From NCBI GenBank assembly GCA_003988855.1, contig QYAI01000076.1, forward strand, positions 1 to 64,000: DNA of 64,000 nt. The letters are read 5' to 3'. Origin of the DNA: Arachnopeziza araneosa (lineage: Eukaryota > Ascomycota > Leotiomycetes > Helotiales > Arachnopezizaceae). Shown here one piece after another: positions 43,568-54,129 of the stretch (the stretch's first letter is position 1; each line of letters opens with the position of its first letter). The position numbers and the translations under genes were made by a program. Under the pieces are notes generated by a model. That model saw only the letters and a program-made list of their open reading frames with translations, was not told the DNA's origin and did not search any database.

Positions 43568-43911
43568 GTTGACGGTTAATGTCAGTGATTATTTGAGGTC
43601 ACTGGTCGTCGTGGGGGATTATGATGCCGATGTATCGCGGGGACAGAGAATTTAGAGACTGGTGAAATTCCGTCTGCGTGGGCTGACTAAAGTTTTAAGC
43701 GAGCTGCATTACTCACGTGCTTCGCGCCTACTCCGCGATCTATTGTTGACTTGACTTGGTAACAACAATCCTCGAATCGCCAAGAACTTTCTCCCTCTTC
43801 AAGTTGTTGCGATAAACTTCGAGGATGTGACAACTCGTGGCGTCAGCTCTGTCGCCCCTTTCTCTTTTTTCAACTTGGGCGCGGCGCAAAACATCCCATA
43901 TTGGATTCAAG
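43568..43911. promoter_or_regulatory. Shared divergent promoter, RPS21 / SLX4
   Basis: The two start codons are 344 bp apart on opposite strands with no gene between, so both promoters must lie here. A TCACGTGC box occurs at 43713-43720. No TATA box was seen. Confidence 0.5.
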
Positions 43912-46395
43912 ATGGCTGCGACCGACGTGTTCCTGATCTCGTCCTCCCCACCTCGACAGTTCAAGAACTACAATCTTATATCTTCATCTCCTCCTTTACT
44001 CGCGGAATCAGTCAAGAAAAAACCACAAGCACTTCGATCAGGAAGCCACGCAATAACAATTCCTCAGAATGCGACAGCTAGCTTTACCAGCGCTGCGTCC
44101 CTCTTCAAGTCTAGTTTGTCGAGCGCAATTGCAGACCCGATACATACATACACTTTAGATACTACTGAAGATCAAGGGCTGGATCTGCCACCTAAAAGAA
44201 AGTCCGTTAAGCCGAAGGGTACAAAGGAAGACTCTCAAGACAAGGTCGAAGATGTGGGGGTGGTGAAAAAACGGAAGAAGACACCAGCGAAAACTGGAGA
44301 GATCGCGGTTGAGAACGAGTCCAAGAAGAAAGTCCGGAAGCCTCGAGCCAAGCAGCTAGTTGATTCTACTGAAGAAGCAGATAACCCGATCAAAAAGCCG
44401 CGGGCAGGGGGATCAAAGAAGGCTGCCGACCAGGTTCCACAAAAACCCGCTCGTAAAACAAAAAATGCCTCAGAGAGCGACCCTCAAACTAATATTTCAA
44501 GGGGAAAAGTAACCAAATCTTCTACTAAAGCAAGAGCGAAGCCGAAGGGCACATTAACGGACCTTCCCAGCAATGAAGAACAGCACCTCAGCCAGAACAA
44601 ATCTTCGAACTTGGAGGATCTGGTCCCAGAATCTGCGGACTTTGGCTTAGATGAAGCCATAAAACGGCGAAAGAATTGGACACCACCGGCCGCAAGATTC
44701 ACACTTGGCACATCAGTCTTAGATGATGGCTTGGGATTTACTTCTGGAATAGCTAACTCTGTGGAGAAGAAAGGATTTGCTGACTTGTTCGAAAACTATG
44801 GATTGGCCAAGAATAATGTGCCCGTTCGGCTGCCAAAAAACATGGAAGTTATAAGCACTAGAAAACGCAAACTGATTGAATTGGTGTCGACAAATGTCTC
44901 GGCTGGCTCTACAAGTCCTCCAAAGGCAAAAATCAGCGTTGCCAAGAAAGCAAAGACAATCACAGAGCAAGCTACATCAGCTTATGCAGAGGTGGATGAT
45001 GATCCAATACCTCCGGGACAATTGTTACAATATTTCCCACTCCAACCTTTCGATAAAGCAATAAATGACGGATTCAAAGTGCCATCCAAACCAAAACCTC
45101 GCTCGAAAAGTCCTGTGAAAAGAGGCCAACTAGCGAAAAAAGAATATGTCTTACTCTCACCGCGGTCTGCACTCAAAGAAGTCGGTAACCAAGACTTCGT
45201 ATTTGGAACCTCTAGCCAGCTTGCAAGGGAAGAGTCTCCAACTCTTCTAAGAAATCTGCAAGAAGCTATGCAAGTCTCGAACATAATTTATGATCCTTTC
45301 ACTGATGTGTATGATGTTCAAGCTCAACCAATACGGCGAGCAAATGATATTCCTAGCAAATCTCTTTGGGGCGCTGCCGCTCGAGACGGCGGTGGTATTG
45401 GGACTGGAGATGAAATTGGGAATGATGGAGACAAGCTTATGAATGCACAAACAATAGCACAAATTAAAACTGGACGGATCGAGACAGCGAACAGAAACAA
45501 CCTTCTAACTATTCCTTCCGGAACCATCGCAGCAAACGGCTCCCGGGAACAAAATCCTCCTGATAAAGAGCGTACAGAGCTCGCGGAAGCAGTGAAACCA
45601 GCGACCATCAAGATGCCCAACTTTGAGTCATACACAACTGCTCAGCTTGCCAAAGAGATTGCCTCTTATCGCTTCAAGCCAATCAAGAGCCGCACCAAAA
45701 TGATTGTTCTATTAGAGAAGTGTTGGGAAGGCAAGCATCGCCCTGCTCTAGGTATCCTCGGAACAAACAAGATCATTGAGCCTTCGAATTCAGAGTTGCA
45801 ACCAAAAGAGATAATTTCTCCGCGACGTCCTGGGCGGCCCAGAAAAGAAGTTATGACTGCTTCATCGCCAAAGAAAGATTTAAAAACTAAGGGACAGCCA
45901 AAACAAGATGCTCTAGTTGATTTAGAAGACAGCGACTTCACTGTTTCATCCACAATCGGCACTCCAGTCAAGCGGAAGAGGCTATCGAGGCCCGCTGAGG
46001 ATATTTCCGACTCGGAAGCTGAGCATACACCATCCCCACGCCGCCGCAGTCGTTCTCGGTCAAAAGTCGCTTCATTACCTTTGACACCTACCATCAATTT
46101 AAGTATAGAAAACACTATTTCAGATCAAGAACTTGTCTTTCAACATATTACTCGTGCTGTCAAAGCTGCACCGCCATCTGAAGACTCGGTGAATCCAAGC
46201 TGGTATGAGAAGATTCTTCTTTATGATCCCATTATCCTTGAAGACTTAACTGCATGGTTAAACACTGGTGCTTTGCAAAATGTTGGCTGGGATGGAGAAG
46301 TGGAGCCAAAGGAAGTGAAGAAATGGTGCGAGAGTAAGAGCATTTGCTGTCTCTGGAAAGAGAACCTGAGAGGTGGCGCAAGAAGCCATTATTAG
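43912..46395 (+). CDS. SLX4: SLX4, scaffold subunit of the SLX1-SLX4 structure-specific endonuclease
   Basis: Partner of the SLX1 nuclease; cuts branched DNA such as flaps and Holliday junctions in repair and replication-fork recovery. Single exon, 827 residues from the ATG at 43912; an upstream extension begins with GTG. Fungal SLX4 proteins are long, basic and poorly conserved except for two segments, both seen here. One is a SAP-like helix-extended region around residues 563-605 (FESYTTAQLAKEIASYRFKP, then RTKMIVLLEKCWE). The other is the C-terminal SLX1-binding domain: SWYEKILLYDPIILEDLTAW, LNTGALQNVGWDGEV, WCESKSICCLW. The middle is Lys-rich with nuclear-localisation-like clusters (KKRKK, PKRKS, RKRK) and many S/T-P sites. 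Intact. Confidence 0.93.
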   Translation: MAATDVFLISSSPPRQFKNYNLISSSPPLLAESVKKKPQALRSGSHAITIPQNATASFTSAASLFKSSLSSAIADPIHTYTLDTTEDQGLDLPPKRKSVKPKGTKEDSQDKVEDVGVVKKRKKTPAKTGEIAVENESKKKVRKPRAKQLVDSTEEADNPIKKPRAGGSKKAADQVPQKPARKTKNASESDPQTNISRGKVTKSSTKARAKPKGTLTDLPSNEEQHLSQNKSSNLEDLVPESADFGLDEAIKRRKNWTPPAARFTLGTSVLDDGLGFTSGIANSVEKKGFADLFENYGLAKNNVPVRLPKNMEVISTRKRKLIELVSTNVSAGSTSPPKAKISVAKKAKTITEQATSAYAEVDDDPIPPGQLLQYFPLQPFDKAINDGFKVPSKPKPRSKSPVKRGQLAKKEYVLLSPRSALKEVGNQDFVFGTSSQLAREESPTLLRNLQEAMQVSNIIYDPFTDVYDVQAQPIRRANDIPSKSLWGAAARDGGGIGTGDEIGNDGDKLMNAQTIAQIKTGRIETANRNNLLTIPSGTIAANGSREQNPPDKERTELAEAVKPATIKMPNFESYTTAQLAKEIASYRFKPIKSRTKMIVLLEKCWEGKHRPALGILGTNKIIEPSNSELQPKEIISPRRPGRPRKEVMTASSPKKDLKTKGQPKQDALVDLEDSDFTVSSTIGTPVKRKRLSRPAEDISDSEAEHTPSPRRRSRSRSKVASLPLTPTINLSIENTISDQELVFQHITRAVKAAPPSEDSVNPSWYEKILLYDPIILEDLTAWLNTGALQNVGWDGEVEPKEVKKWCESKSICCLWKENLRGGARSHY

Positions 46396-46826
46396 GATAT
46401 GGACTCGGGTTGTAGAGTGCCTATTCTTACTTATGATATTGAACGAGACCATGACTAAATACTATAAACGATAAACTCCAAACAATGCGAGGCATGAATC
46501 TCCAACTTTGGCTGCTCGCCACAGCCTTTATTCCACAATTTTTGAATAAACTTCTCCTGAAGATAACGCTCCCACCTCTGAATTCAAAACTCACCAATCT
46601 GAAATTTTCCCGATTACAAATATAAGTTTTATATTACCATCTCCAAATTCAAACATGCGAAAACTTGAATGATTAGTGATCGCTGTTACATAATTACTCT
46701 GGGGTGAGGGTTCTGTTTTCCCCTCTGTGGCAGCTGTTCACGTGTAAGAATCTTACATCCCATCACCTCACTCCATCCCATCTATGCTAAGTCAGCGGCG
46801 ACCTAAATTTCTATACAATAAAATAG
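46396..46826. other. Convergent intergenic region
   Basis: 3' ends of SLX4 and of the hypothetical gene below. No gene or repeat seen. Confidence 0.4.
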
Positions 46827-47518
46827 TTACACACCGTGTTCACCCCACTTGTATCGATCGGTGTACGCCCTCATTTTTGAGATAAAATTTCTCGCCTCGT
46901 GAGGGTTAGAGAAGGGCTTAATAACTCTAACAGACCGTAAGTTCAGTGATACACGGCCATTCAAGACAAGACTCACAACTCCCCCTGTTGATTCCTCCGT
47001 ATCCTCAAAACCTCGTGCGGCAACGTGTCGAGATTCGGCTTGCTCACCGAATCTTTCTCCATATCGAGCGTGATATGAAACGAAGTCTGGTTCACCTCGT
47101 CGTCTTGAAAAGGCTCGATATGGACGAAGTGCCTCCCCTCCTCGTACTCCCACGTTGAGCGCTGCGAATAGGCGAGATATTTCTTCACCACCTCAGGGAA
47201 CTCGTACTGCTTAACGTCAAAATCGCAGACGCGGAGTCGCAGCACGACTCTCTTTGCGCCGGAAGCGGGCGTGCTGGTGGCGCTTGTTGACATGATATCG
47301 AAGCGAGGGGGCATAGGAGGGACAGGAAGAGTGATTCCGGGCGGGTTTTCATCCCCGGAGTATGAGATGGCAGGTGCAGGGTGGGTGGTTGGTGTGGGTG
47401 TTGGGATCTGGGATCTGGGATTTGCGGAGGTGAGAGCATCGGTGAGATAGCTGGGAACCGGTGGGTGGGCTAGGGAACTTTCAGCGTAGTTTGAGTTGGC
47501 ATGTCTCATTCGAGTCAT
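46827..47518 (-). CDS. Conserved-looking hypothetical protein, 213 residues
   Basis: Two exons, 47518-46977 and 46926-46827, with a 50-nt intron (gtgagt donor, gttag acceptor). The splice turns a premature end into RIRRNQQGELVIKPFSNPHE and ARNFISKMRAYTDRYKWGEH. The first 90 residues are Pro/Thr-rich and probably disordered. The rest (VVLRLRVCDFDVKQYEFPEV, VKKYLAYSQRSTWEYEEGRH, FVHIEPFQDDEV) looks like a compact alpha/beta domain with high coding quality. No domain I can name, no signal peptide, no membrane helix. The reading frame extends upstream only through a GTG. Confidence 0.7.
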
Positions 47519-49737
47519 GGGGAGTCCCGAGATTTCATGGCGGTATCTTGCAGCCCCCACGTCGGCCCGCTGCGGGACGGGCTTTCCCGCTCTTTCATCT
47601 GGGTATCAAAGAGCAGAGTCTGGAGAGAGTCTCCGGTGTTGATTCGTTGTAGGGCTGGCTGCATGTAATACATAATGTACAGGGTAATTTCCTGTTTTTC
47701 GACTGCTTGGATACCAGTTTTGGGGGCTATCGGTTGTCCTGGCCCCATCAGGGCGCTGGAATTTCCTGATACGCAGGCTGAATTTCTTTTTCAGCGACCT
47801 GCTTCTCAGGAGAGCCAATGAGGCCTAATTAGGGTACCGATCCAATGTAGCTTTTTCATAATAGTCACAGGACATTCGCATGGAGCGGTAAACCGATAAT
47901 TCCCTAATGGCCTCATGGACGAGAAAGTCCCGGATATAAGAAGGTGGGTGCGGAAGCCGCTGCTTTCTTGAAACTTTCTCCTACTCGAATTTCTGCTCAG
48001 AATGTGTGAGATCCAGCTCCGCCATCACGCCGCGCCATGCAATCACACCTATTTTTACGGTTATCTGCGGTGCCACGCCGCTTTCTCGCGGCCAGGCCAG
48101 GCGTACTGCTTGCCAGCAAGCGGTGACTTGAGGGATTTGCCCCGTTCTTTGGATATTCAAGATCGAAATCTTCCGGGAAGATGTCCAGCGTGTGCCGGAA
48201 TATCACCACCAAGCTCAGCAGGTAGTCAGTAACGTCTTGCAAGAAGTAAGATTCTTCTCGTGGGCGGAACATGCTCAATTCGGGAACTAATGAGGATGCG
48301 GGATTTAGATATGATGAAATGTCGGTGATATTTGATGGGCTGTGTTCGGTGGATCATGTAGATACTGTAGTCTAGTACCATACAGGAGACAAGGTGTTAG
48401 TGTGTAGTCCTATGGCTTTTGTGAATTTAGGGCGCGGGAGTTGGAGCGAAGGCGATCTCGGTGTATGGGCGGGCAGTTGTTCAACATTAAAGCTTCTGGA
48501 GAGGGCTAATGGGAGGTTAGCTTGTTGATGATAATGATAAATACAAAATATCTCATGAGTTTCGCACCTTCAAGACTCTCAAGGAGCAATTGGTGTTTTT
48601 CTTGTAATGTGTTGATTGGGTTTGGTTAAGTCGGGTCGAGCTCGTTCAAGTCAGGTCAAGGCCAGATCCATACTCAGGCTCAGTCGAAATGCCTTGAAAC
48701 ATAACCTAGCTCAGAGTAACTTCAATTCCGATTCGAGTTCATTGCAATAATCGTGCGACTATACCAACCTAGGGCATTAGCCCGATTTGACCAAACCATC
48801 TACCGTGATTCTGACCGAAGCCATTTGAGCATTTGTCATTAGGTCCACCCCGTTCGCGGGCTTCGCGATTCAACGCAGAAACATACAAACAGCTTTGCTT
48901 GAACCTGACCTACTTGACGAGCATTTACAAAATTGCAGGGTACATACCAGATCCCGACAATACAATTTCTTATCACTGCTGAGCACCATAACGCAGAATA
49001 CATTTTTTGGGTGGCGAACAATTGGCAATAATAGCAATCTTAAGGACTTTTAGCTCGGCTAATGTCGGAGGAGTTTCGCACTCACTTGCATACGTCGCAC
49101 CCAATAATATGAAAGGTGGCTGCCAAACAGTCCGATTAGATAGGCTGAGATAAGAGAAGTGAGGAGCTTCATGATGGCAAAGCTGGTTCTCGATAGCATA
49201 TTTTAGCTTGTACTCATGAGACGAGATCTGAAGCTCTTTTGTTCTCAATGCTCGAGTATGAGAAGAAAAGAAGCACTCATCTGTACAGACTTAAAAGGCC
49301 TCTTATCTCTGGCACCAGTAGAAGATGCAAACAGGAGAACCACTTCATTTTACTCCTCACAATTCAATTGAGTATCTTTGCTTAAGGATTTTATTTTTCC
49401 GTCGTTACACAAACGAAATGCACCTGACTCTAAGGCTGCATTGTTACACAAGGAAAAGCAAGCAACTTTAAACGACTCCAACAGCTGCACCAATTTGAAG
49501 TATACCACATGTTCTAGGCCCTCGAAGGACCTACCTATGACCCACGATGGGTACTATCTCTTGCTTTCCTTTTTGTTTTAAAAGAGCTTTTACTCACAAT
49601 GAATTGTTTCTAAAGAATTACCCTACTTTTCTATTGTAACAAAACAGCCAGCAGCGTTTTCATGGTGAACCGTGAATCGTATCGACTCTTAGTATAAAAT
49701 TTCATATGTTATTCATTTCATCATTTTGCCCGTCCAT
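47519..49737. other. Long intergenic stretch
   Basis: About 2.2 kb. A short Cys/His-rich frame (48002-48232) is listed separately. The rest is AT-rich with no recognised gene. Confidence 0.4.
48002..48232 (+). CDS. Small Cys/His-rich hypothetical ORF
   Basis: 76 codons from an ATG. Six cysteines and four histidines are spaced like a metal-binding protein (MCEIQLRHHAAPCNHTY, later RPGQAYCLP and a final RCPACAGIS with a CxxC pair). A minus-strand frame over the same bases (47997-48278) is also open, so one of the two is a shadow. The Cys/His pattern favours the plus strand. No family recognised. Confidence 0.35.
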   Translation: MCEIQLRHHAAPCNHTYFYGYLRCHAAFSRPGQAYCLPASGDLRDLPRSLDIQDRNLPGRCPACAGISPPSSAGSQ

Positions 49738-51222
49738 CTAAGGTACAACAGCCGCAAATTTCTTCCACAATTGTGTTTCGCAGCTCAAATAACTAGTCAG
49801 ATCCTGCGTCCCACTCGTTTGATCCCCTCCCGCGACAAGATTATCAAATTGCGCAGACTGATATAACGAGAATGCAGGAGCAGCCAAAAATAACCCTGCA
49901 AAAGCACCCATACCGATATCCAAGAAGTAACCAGCCCAGTGAGCCTGGCCCGCCCTCTTCCTTCCACCATCACGTATGGGCAACAGGCCGAGACTCGCAA
50001 GCATCCAGATGATCGCAAAGACGGGATATATGTATACGATAGGCCAAGGGAAACCGAAATTATCCTTTAGATCGATAACCCCACTTATGAGAAGCGTGGC
50101 ACAGAAGCCGCCTTGAATGAGGCAGCTAATGCTATTTGCCAGATTGAACAGAATGCCTGCCCACTTCCACTTCAGTGAGTCTGCGTATCGGGCTCGACAA
50201 TCAATCCCTAGTGGCAAGGCGGTGACGGCTATAGTTAAGCCTTTGACAATCTTAGCATCTCCGATGCTGTTATTGCTGAGATTGGAAGCGAGCCAGAAAC
50301 TTTGAGTGATGGGCGCCCAGAGGGCGCCGTAAGTCCAACCAAACCATCCAAGGATTGAGACATCCCTATTCAGATCCCCTAGTCCCTTTAGTCCCTTTAG
50401 TGCCTTCAACCCCCCACGCAGCTGATGATCCGACTCATTAGCACGAACAACAGACGCTGGAGGCCAGATGAAATTGCGCCATCTATTGCCAACCAAAGGT
50501 GCTGGGATTGGCACCATTCCTTCCTCTTCTCCCGTTTCGGATTCGGGGTGTACGTTCTGCATCGGATATCCGGTATCCTCGACCAGTGAAGTGGGTATTG
50601 CTTGGTGTTTCCCTGGACCCCAAGAATTGGTTGAGCTGCGATAGAACATGTAGAGGCCGGTGAGTAAGACGCGGAATATCGCCATCCAGGATATCCACCC
50701 AGTCATGAAAGCGACGAGCCATCCAGATGTGAGGCCGTTGATAATAGATCCGATAAAGGCGGAAAGCATAGCGCTGAATGCGCTTGCTGATGGGGATAGA
50801 GTGCATCCATTTGTTGGTCCTGTGCTGGAGGAAACACTGGGGAAGTCAGGAAATTCCGAGAAACTTGGGTTGTTGGGAAACGACATGATTTCAATTCTGA
50901 CGACTCCGATTTTCTTACTAGAGTCTTGAAACTTCCAAACAGAATCAGTCTCGAGAATATATGGTGTAATTTGACATAAGTAGTTAAAATAGGAGTGGCT
51001 CAGTGTTTGTTGCGGCTGTGCCATGTCTGACAGTTCCACCCCACCCCTTGTCATGTAAGGTAAGATCTGACATATGGCTACTGCCTGAAGAGTGAAGGAT
51101 AGCACGAACCACCTTCTGAACAGTGTAACACACTCATCATGCAGTAGGAACAGCGAAACATCATACGAATAGCCGCTCCAAGATTTTTGTGCATGTCCAG
51201 GGACATAGCGTGTCTCTGCCAT
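49738..51222 (-). CDS. Hypothetical multi-pass membrane protein
   Basis: Single open frame of 494 residues. About eight hydrophobic segments are visible: one in the first 60 residues, two around 165-195 (SAMLSAFIGSIINGLTSGWL and AIFRVLLTGLYMFY), and several in the second half (ILGWFGWTYGALWAPITQSF, LFNLANSISCLIQGGFCATL, IVYIYPVFAIIWMLASLGLL, GAFAGLFLAAPAFSLY). A long cytosolic loop with acidic and Pro residues separates the two groups. No known transporter signature. The conserved body may begin at the internal Met of MSFPNNPSFSEFPD near residue 112, in which case the first 110 residues would be 5' leader. Function unknown. Confidence 0.65.
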   Translation of the reverse strand: MAETRYVPGHAQKSWSGYSYDVSLFLLHDECVTLFRRWFVLSFTLQAVAICQILPYMTRGGVELSDMAQPQQTLSHSYFNYLCQITPYILETDSVWKFQDSSKKIGVVRIEIMSFPNNPSFSEFPDFPSVSSSTGPTNGCTLSPSASAFSAMLSAFIGSIINGLTSGWLVAFMTGWISWMAIFRVLLTGLYMFYRSSTNSWGPGKHQAIPTSLVEDTGYPMQNVHPESETGEEEGMVPIPAPLVGNRWRNFIWPPASVVRANESDHQLRGGLKALKGLKGLGDLNRDVSILGWFGWTYGALWAPITQSFWLASNLSNNSIGDAKIVKGLTIAVTALPLGIDCRARYADSLKWKWAGILFNLANSISCLIQGGFCATLLISGVIDLKDNFGFPWPIVYIYPVFAIIWMLASLGLLPIRDGGRKRAGQAHWAGYFLDIGMGAFAGLFLAAPAFSLYQSAQFDNLVAGGDQTSGTQDLTSYLSCETQLWKKFAAVVP

Positions 51223-51512
51223 TTCGCTTATAAACAGTGTGGAAGATAGCCCTTTCGCTTGTAAACAAGACGGAAGGAGTCCATTGCGCTCAGGAATATC
51301 GTGGGCGATTGAAAGGTGGTCACAAAAATGAGAATGGTTTCAATAGGAGTTCAAATACCGATGTCGAAGTATGTGCAATTTCATTTAGCTCAAAAGAGAG
51401 GATTAGCAAAAGCTTCGCTCATATGAGTCAGTCTCGCCAATCAACTCCAAACCATCAAGAAGCAAACCCGCCAAGCCCAGTTTTAGTGACCATTCCCTTG
51501 CGAGATAAACAT

Positions 51513-53340
51513 CTATGCATAAAGCTTCTTCTCATAACTCTCCATATTAACACCACCCTCAAGCTGAGCGCTCGCAGTTCGCAACTCAAACCTAGTAGAA
51601 CCACTGGCTACGCTCTCATGAAGTTCAAGCAGACTCTTTCGTCCACAGTCCTGAAGGCTGTGCTTCAAGCCAGCAGCGAGGTATGGCACGAACTTGGTGA
51701 CCGAACCACGGTGAGCAACTGCGCCAGAAACACCTTGAGCGACGAGAACGCTGTCGCCTTCAGAGAAGTAACGGGCTGTTCCGGCATTGCTCTTCTGGCT
51801 GTCCTTTGCACCTGCACCAGCCTTCTTGTCCTGCATCGCGTCGATGCTACCCATTCCACGGTAAGCCTTGACCAATTTGCCTTCACGACTAACGAAAGAT
51901 GTGCCCGGAGACTCTGTAGTACCAGCAAGAAGACCACCCATCATGATTGTGGTTGCACCAAGTGCAAGACCTTTGACAATGTGGCCAACGTTTTGAATAC
52001 CACCATCAGCCATACATGGAACGCCAAACTTGGCGGCAAAAGAACTGACATTGTAGACAGCTGCGGCTTGAGGTCTGCCGACTGCCATGACTTCTTGGGT
52101 GATGCAAGCACTGCCGCTACCCATACCAATTCGAAGACCGTCAACGCCAGCGGCGATCAAAGAGGCTGCTTGCTCTCGAGTAACAACGTTACCGCCAATG
52201 ACGTCCAGATCTGGGTATTTTTCCTTGATGTATCTAACCATTTCGAGTTGGTACATGCTGTTACCTTGGGAACTATCCAAAATAACGATATCCAATCCAG
52301 CATCAACTAGCTTCTGAAGACGGATTTTATCTTCCGGTCTCGTACCAATAGCAGCAGCGCAAATCAATTGCTTGGAGTCAGGGAGTTTGGAGGCCAAAGG
52401 AAAATGAAGGTTCTTTGTCAGATCGGATCGAGAGATCATGGAAACGAGATTGCCCTGTGCATCGATGATGGGAAGCTTTCCTTTCTTCGACTTTGCTAGA
52501 ATGTCATTGGCCTCCATGAGAGTTGTACCAGAAGCAGCAGTGACAAGATCCTTGACCATAACAGCAGACACATGTTTTTTGAGATCATCTTCGAATTGAA
52601 TATCGCGGTTTGTGACAATGCCAACCAGCTTCGATCCTAGCTTTCCACTCTCTGCAACGAGTCAGCAGTGGAATCAATAGGTAAACTAGATACGATAAAT
52701 AGCATTGAATGTCATAAAGAGCATAGTTTTTCTCCCCACGGCCTTACGGCCAATACGGATGAACGAAAGTTATTGAGTTTGGTATTAATCATCAAGTGTG
52801 GAAGTTTGAAATTAGACAGAGGAGCTTACCAGTGACTGGATACCCGCCAAAACCCCACTTCTCTTTCAACAATTTAACTTGACCAACTGTTGTATCACGA
52901 CTGAGGACGACAGGATCGACAATAAAACCGTTTTCGAATCTCTTGACTTTCTGAACCATCTCTGCTTGCTCGTCTGCGGAACAATTGTGATGAATAACAC
53001 CTAGCCCTCCTTGTAGAGCCATATGGATAGCCATATCGTGCTCGGTGACTGTGTCCATGGGTGAAGAGACGAAAGGGGTCTTGAGGGAGATGCGCTTGGT
53101 AACTGGCGAGTCGAGAACAACCTCCGAGGCAGCAAAGCCGATGTAACCTGGGAGAACAAGGAAATCATTGTAAGTCAAACCTCCATGTTTCTTCGAGTCA
53201 AGAAGACTCTTAATATCTAGACCATCGCGCTCTTCGTAATCATCGAGAGCCTCGAGAGCCTTTGAGTAATGAAGGCGATCCTTTGCGGGGCCAAAGAAAG
53301 AAGGAGCGGTTCCCTTCGCATCACCGTTGGTATGAGGCAT
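51513..53340 (-). CDS. IMD: Inosine-5'-monophosphate dehydrogenase
   Basis: Oxidises IMP to XMP with NAD+, the committed step of guanine nucleotide synthesis, in the cytosol. Two exons, 53340-52830 and 52651-51513, with an intron of 178 nt, longer than most here. Splicing restores GGYPVTESGKLGSKLVGIVT. About 549 residues from MPHTNGDAKG. Features: substrate-site LTYNDFLVLPGYIGFA, LKTPFVSSPMDTVTE, two CBS domains on either side of the splice (about 130-250), DSSQGNS, the catalytic loop GMGSGSACITQEV with its nucleophilic Cys, GGIQNVGHIVKGLALGA, and YRGMGSIDAM. The usual eukaryotic C-terminal flap region is present. This is the target of mycophenolic acid; no change of a drug-contact residue could be judged here. 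Intact. Confidence 0.96.
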
Positions 53341-54129
53341 TGCGAGAAGAAATGCGAGTAGGAAATGGATTGGAATGGGAAATGGGAATAGTCGACGCGT
53401 ATGTACGAAGATGAAATGTACAGTCGACGGGGTGAAGTTGCCTTCCCCCAAGAGAGAAAGAAGGAAGGCAAAGCAGGAACGAAATTCTTTTTCCAGTGGG
53501 CTCACGCGGACGCTAGGCAGAAAGATAATCCGAATGGCAGGGCGGTGAGGACGTTCACGTGATGTTGTTTTTATTCTCCAGCAATGGAAAGCAACAGGTG
53601 GGGAGAAGTTGTATATTCAAAGCAAAGGCCTCTAGTCCTGAAACAAACTAAATTCGATAAGCTGGTTTGACATGGTGAAGAGAGTTGCATTACGAGTGGC
53701 TGCCAAGGGTTTATTTGGAGGGAGCAACGGGTGGATCTTTTCTTGGTCTTTTGATTGGCCAAATCCTTTGTTTACCAACATCCCAGATTCGGCGATTTCA
53801 AGAGCTTCCTTGCAAAATATTCAACCCCTCAGCTCCAACCTCCCATTATCGAGATCCCCTACTCTTAATCTCTCGTGGCTAATCTTGTATTCCTCTGCTC
53901 CATCATTGCTACTTGCATTCTGCTTCCTGCGCTGTGCGCTTAATATCGATCAACCAATTTGACTGTCGCGATATTTGTTGTGGTGAAGGAAGGGCGAGTT
54001 TGCGCCTCGTCAACAAAGTGTGGCCTGTCAAAAGGCCTTCATATATGTGTGGGAGAGCGATGAAAATCAACTGTCAATAGATAGGGAAACCAAACGACGC
54101 AACGGATACTTGAACAACCAAACGTCGGC
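53341..54129. promoter_or_regulatory. Shared divergent promoter region, IMD / IQGAP
   Basis: Two divergent start codons 789 bp apart. GC-poor with CT-rich patches. The open frames at 53571-53962 are not supported by a family match. Confidence 0.4.

Noticed and set aside
51237..52310. Plus-strand open frame of 357 codons
   Set aside because: It lies entirely antisense to the IMP dehydrogenase coding exon, begins upstream in non-coding sequence and has no domain. The minus-strand protein is a perfect family match.
53672..53962. Plus-strand frame in the IMD/IQGAP promoter region
   Set aside because: 96 codons without any family sign, ending in hydrophobic low-complexity sequence. More likely promoter DNA.
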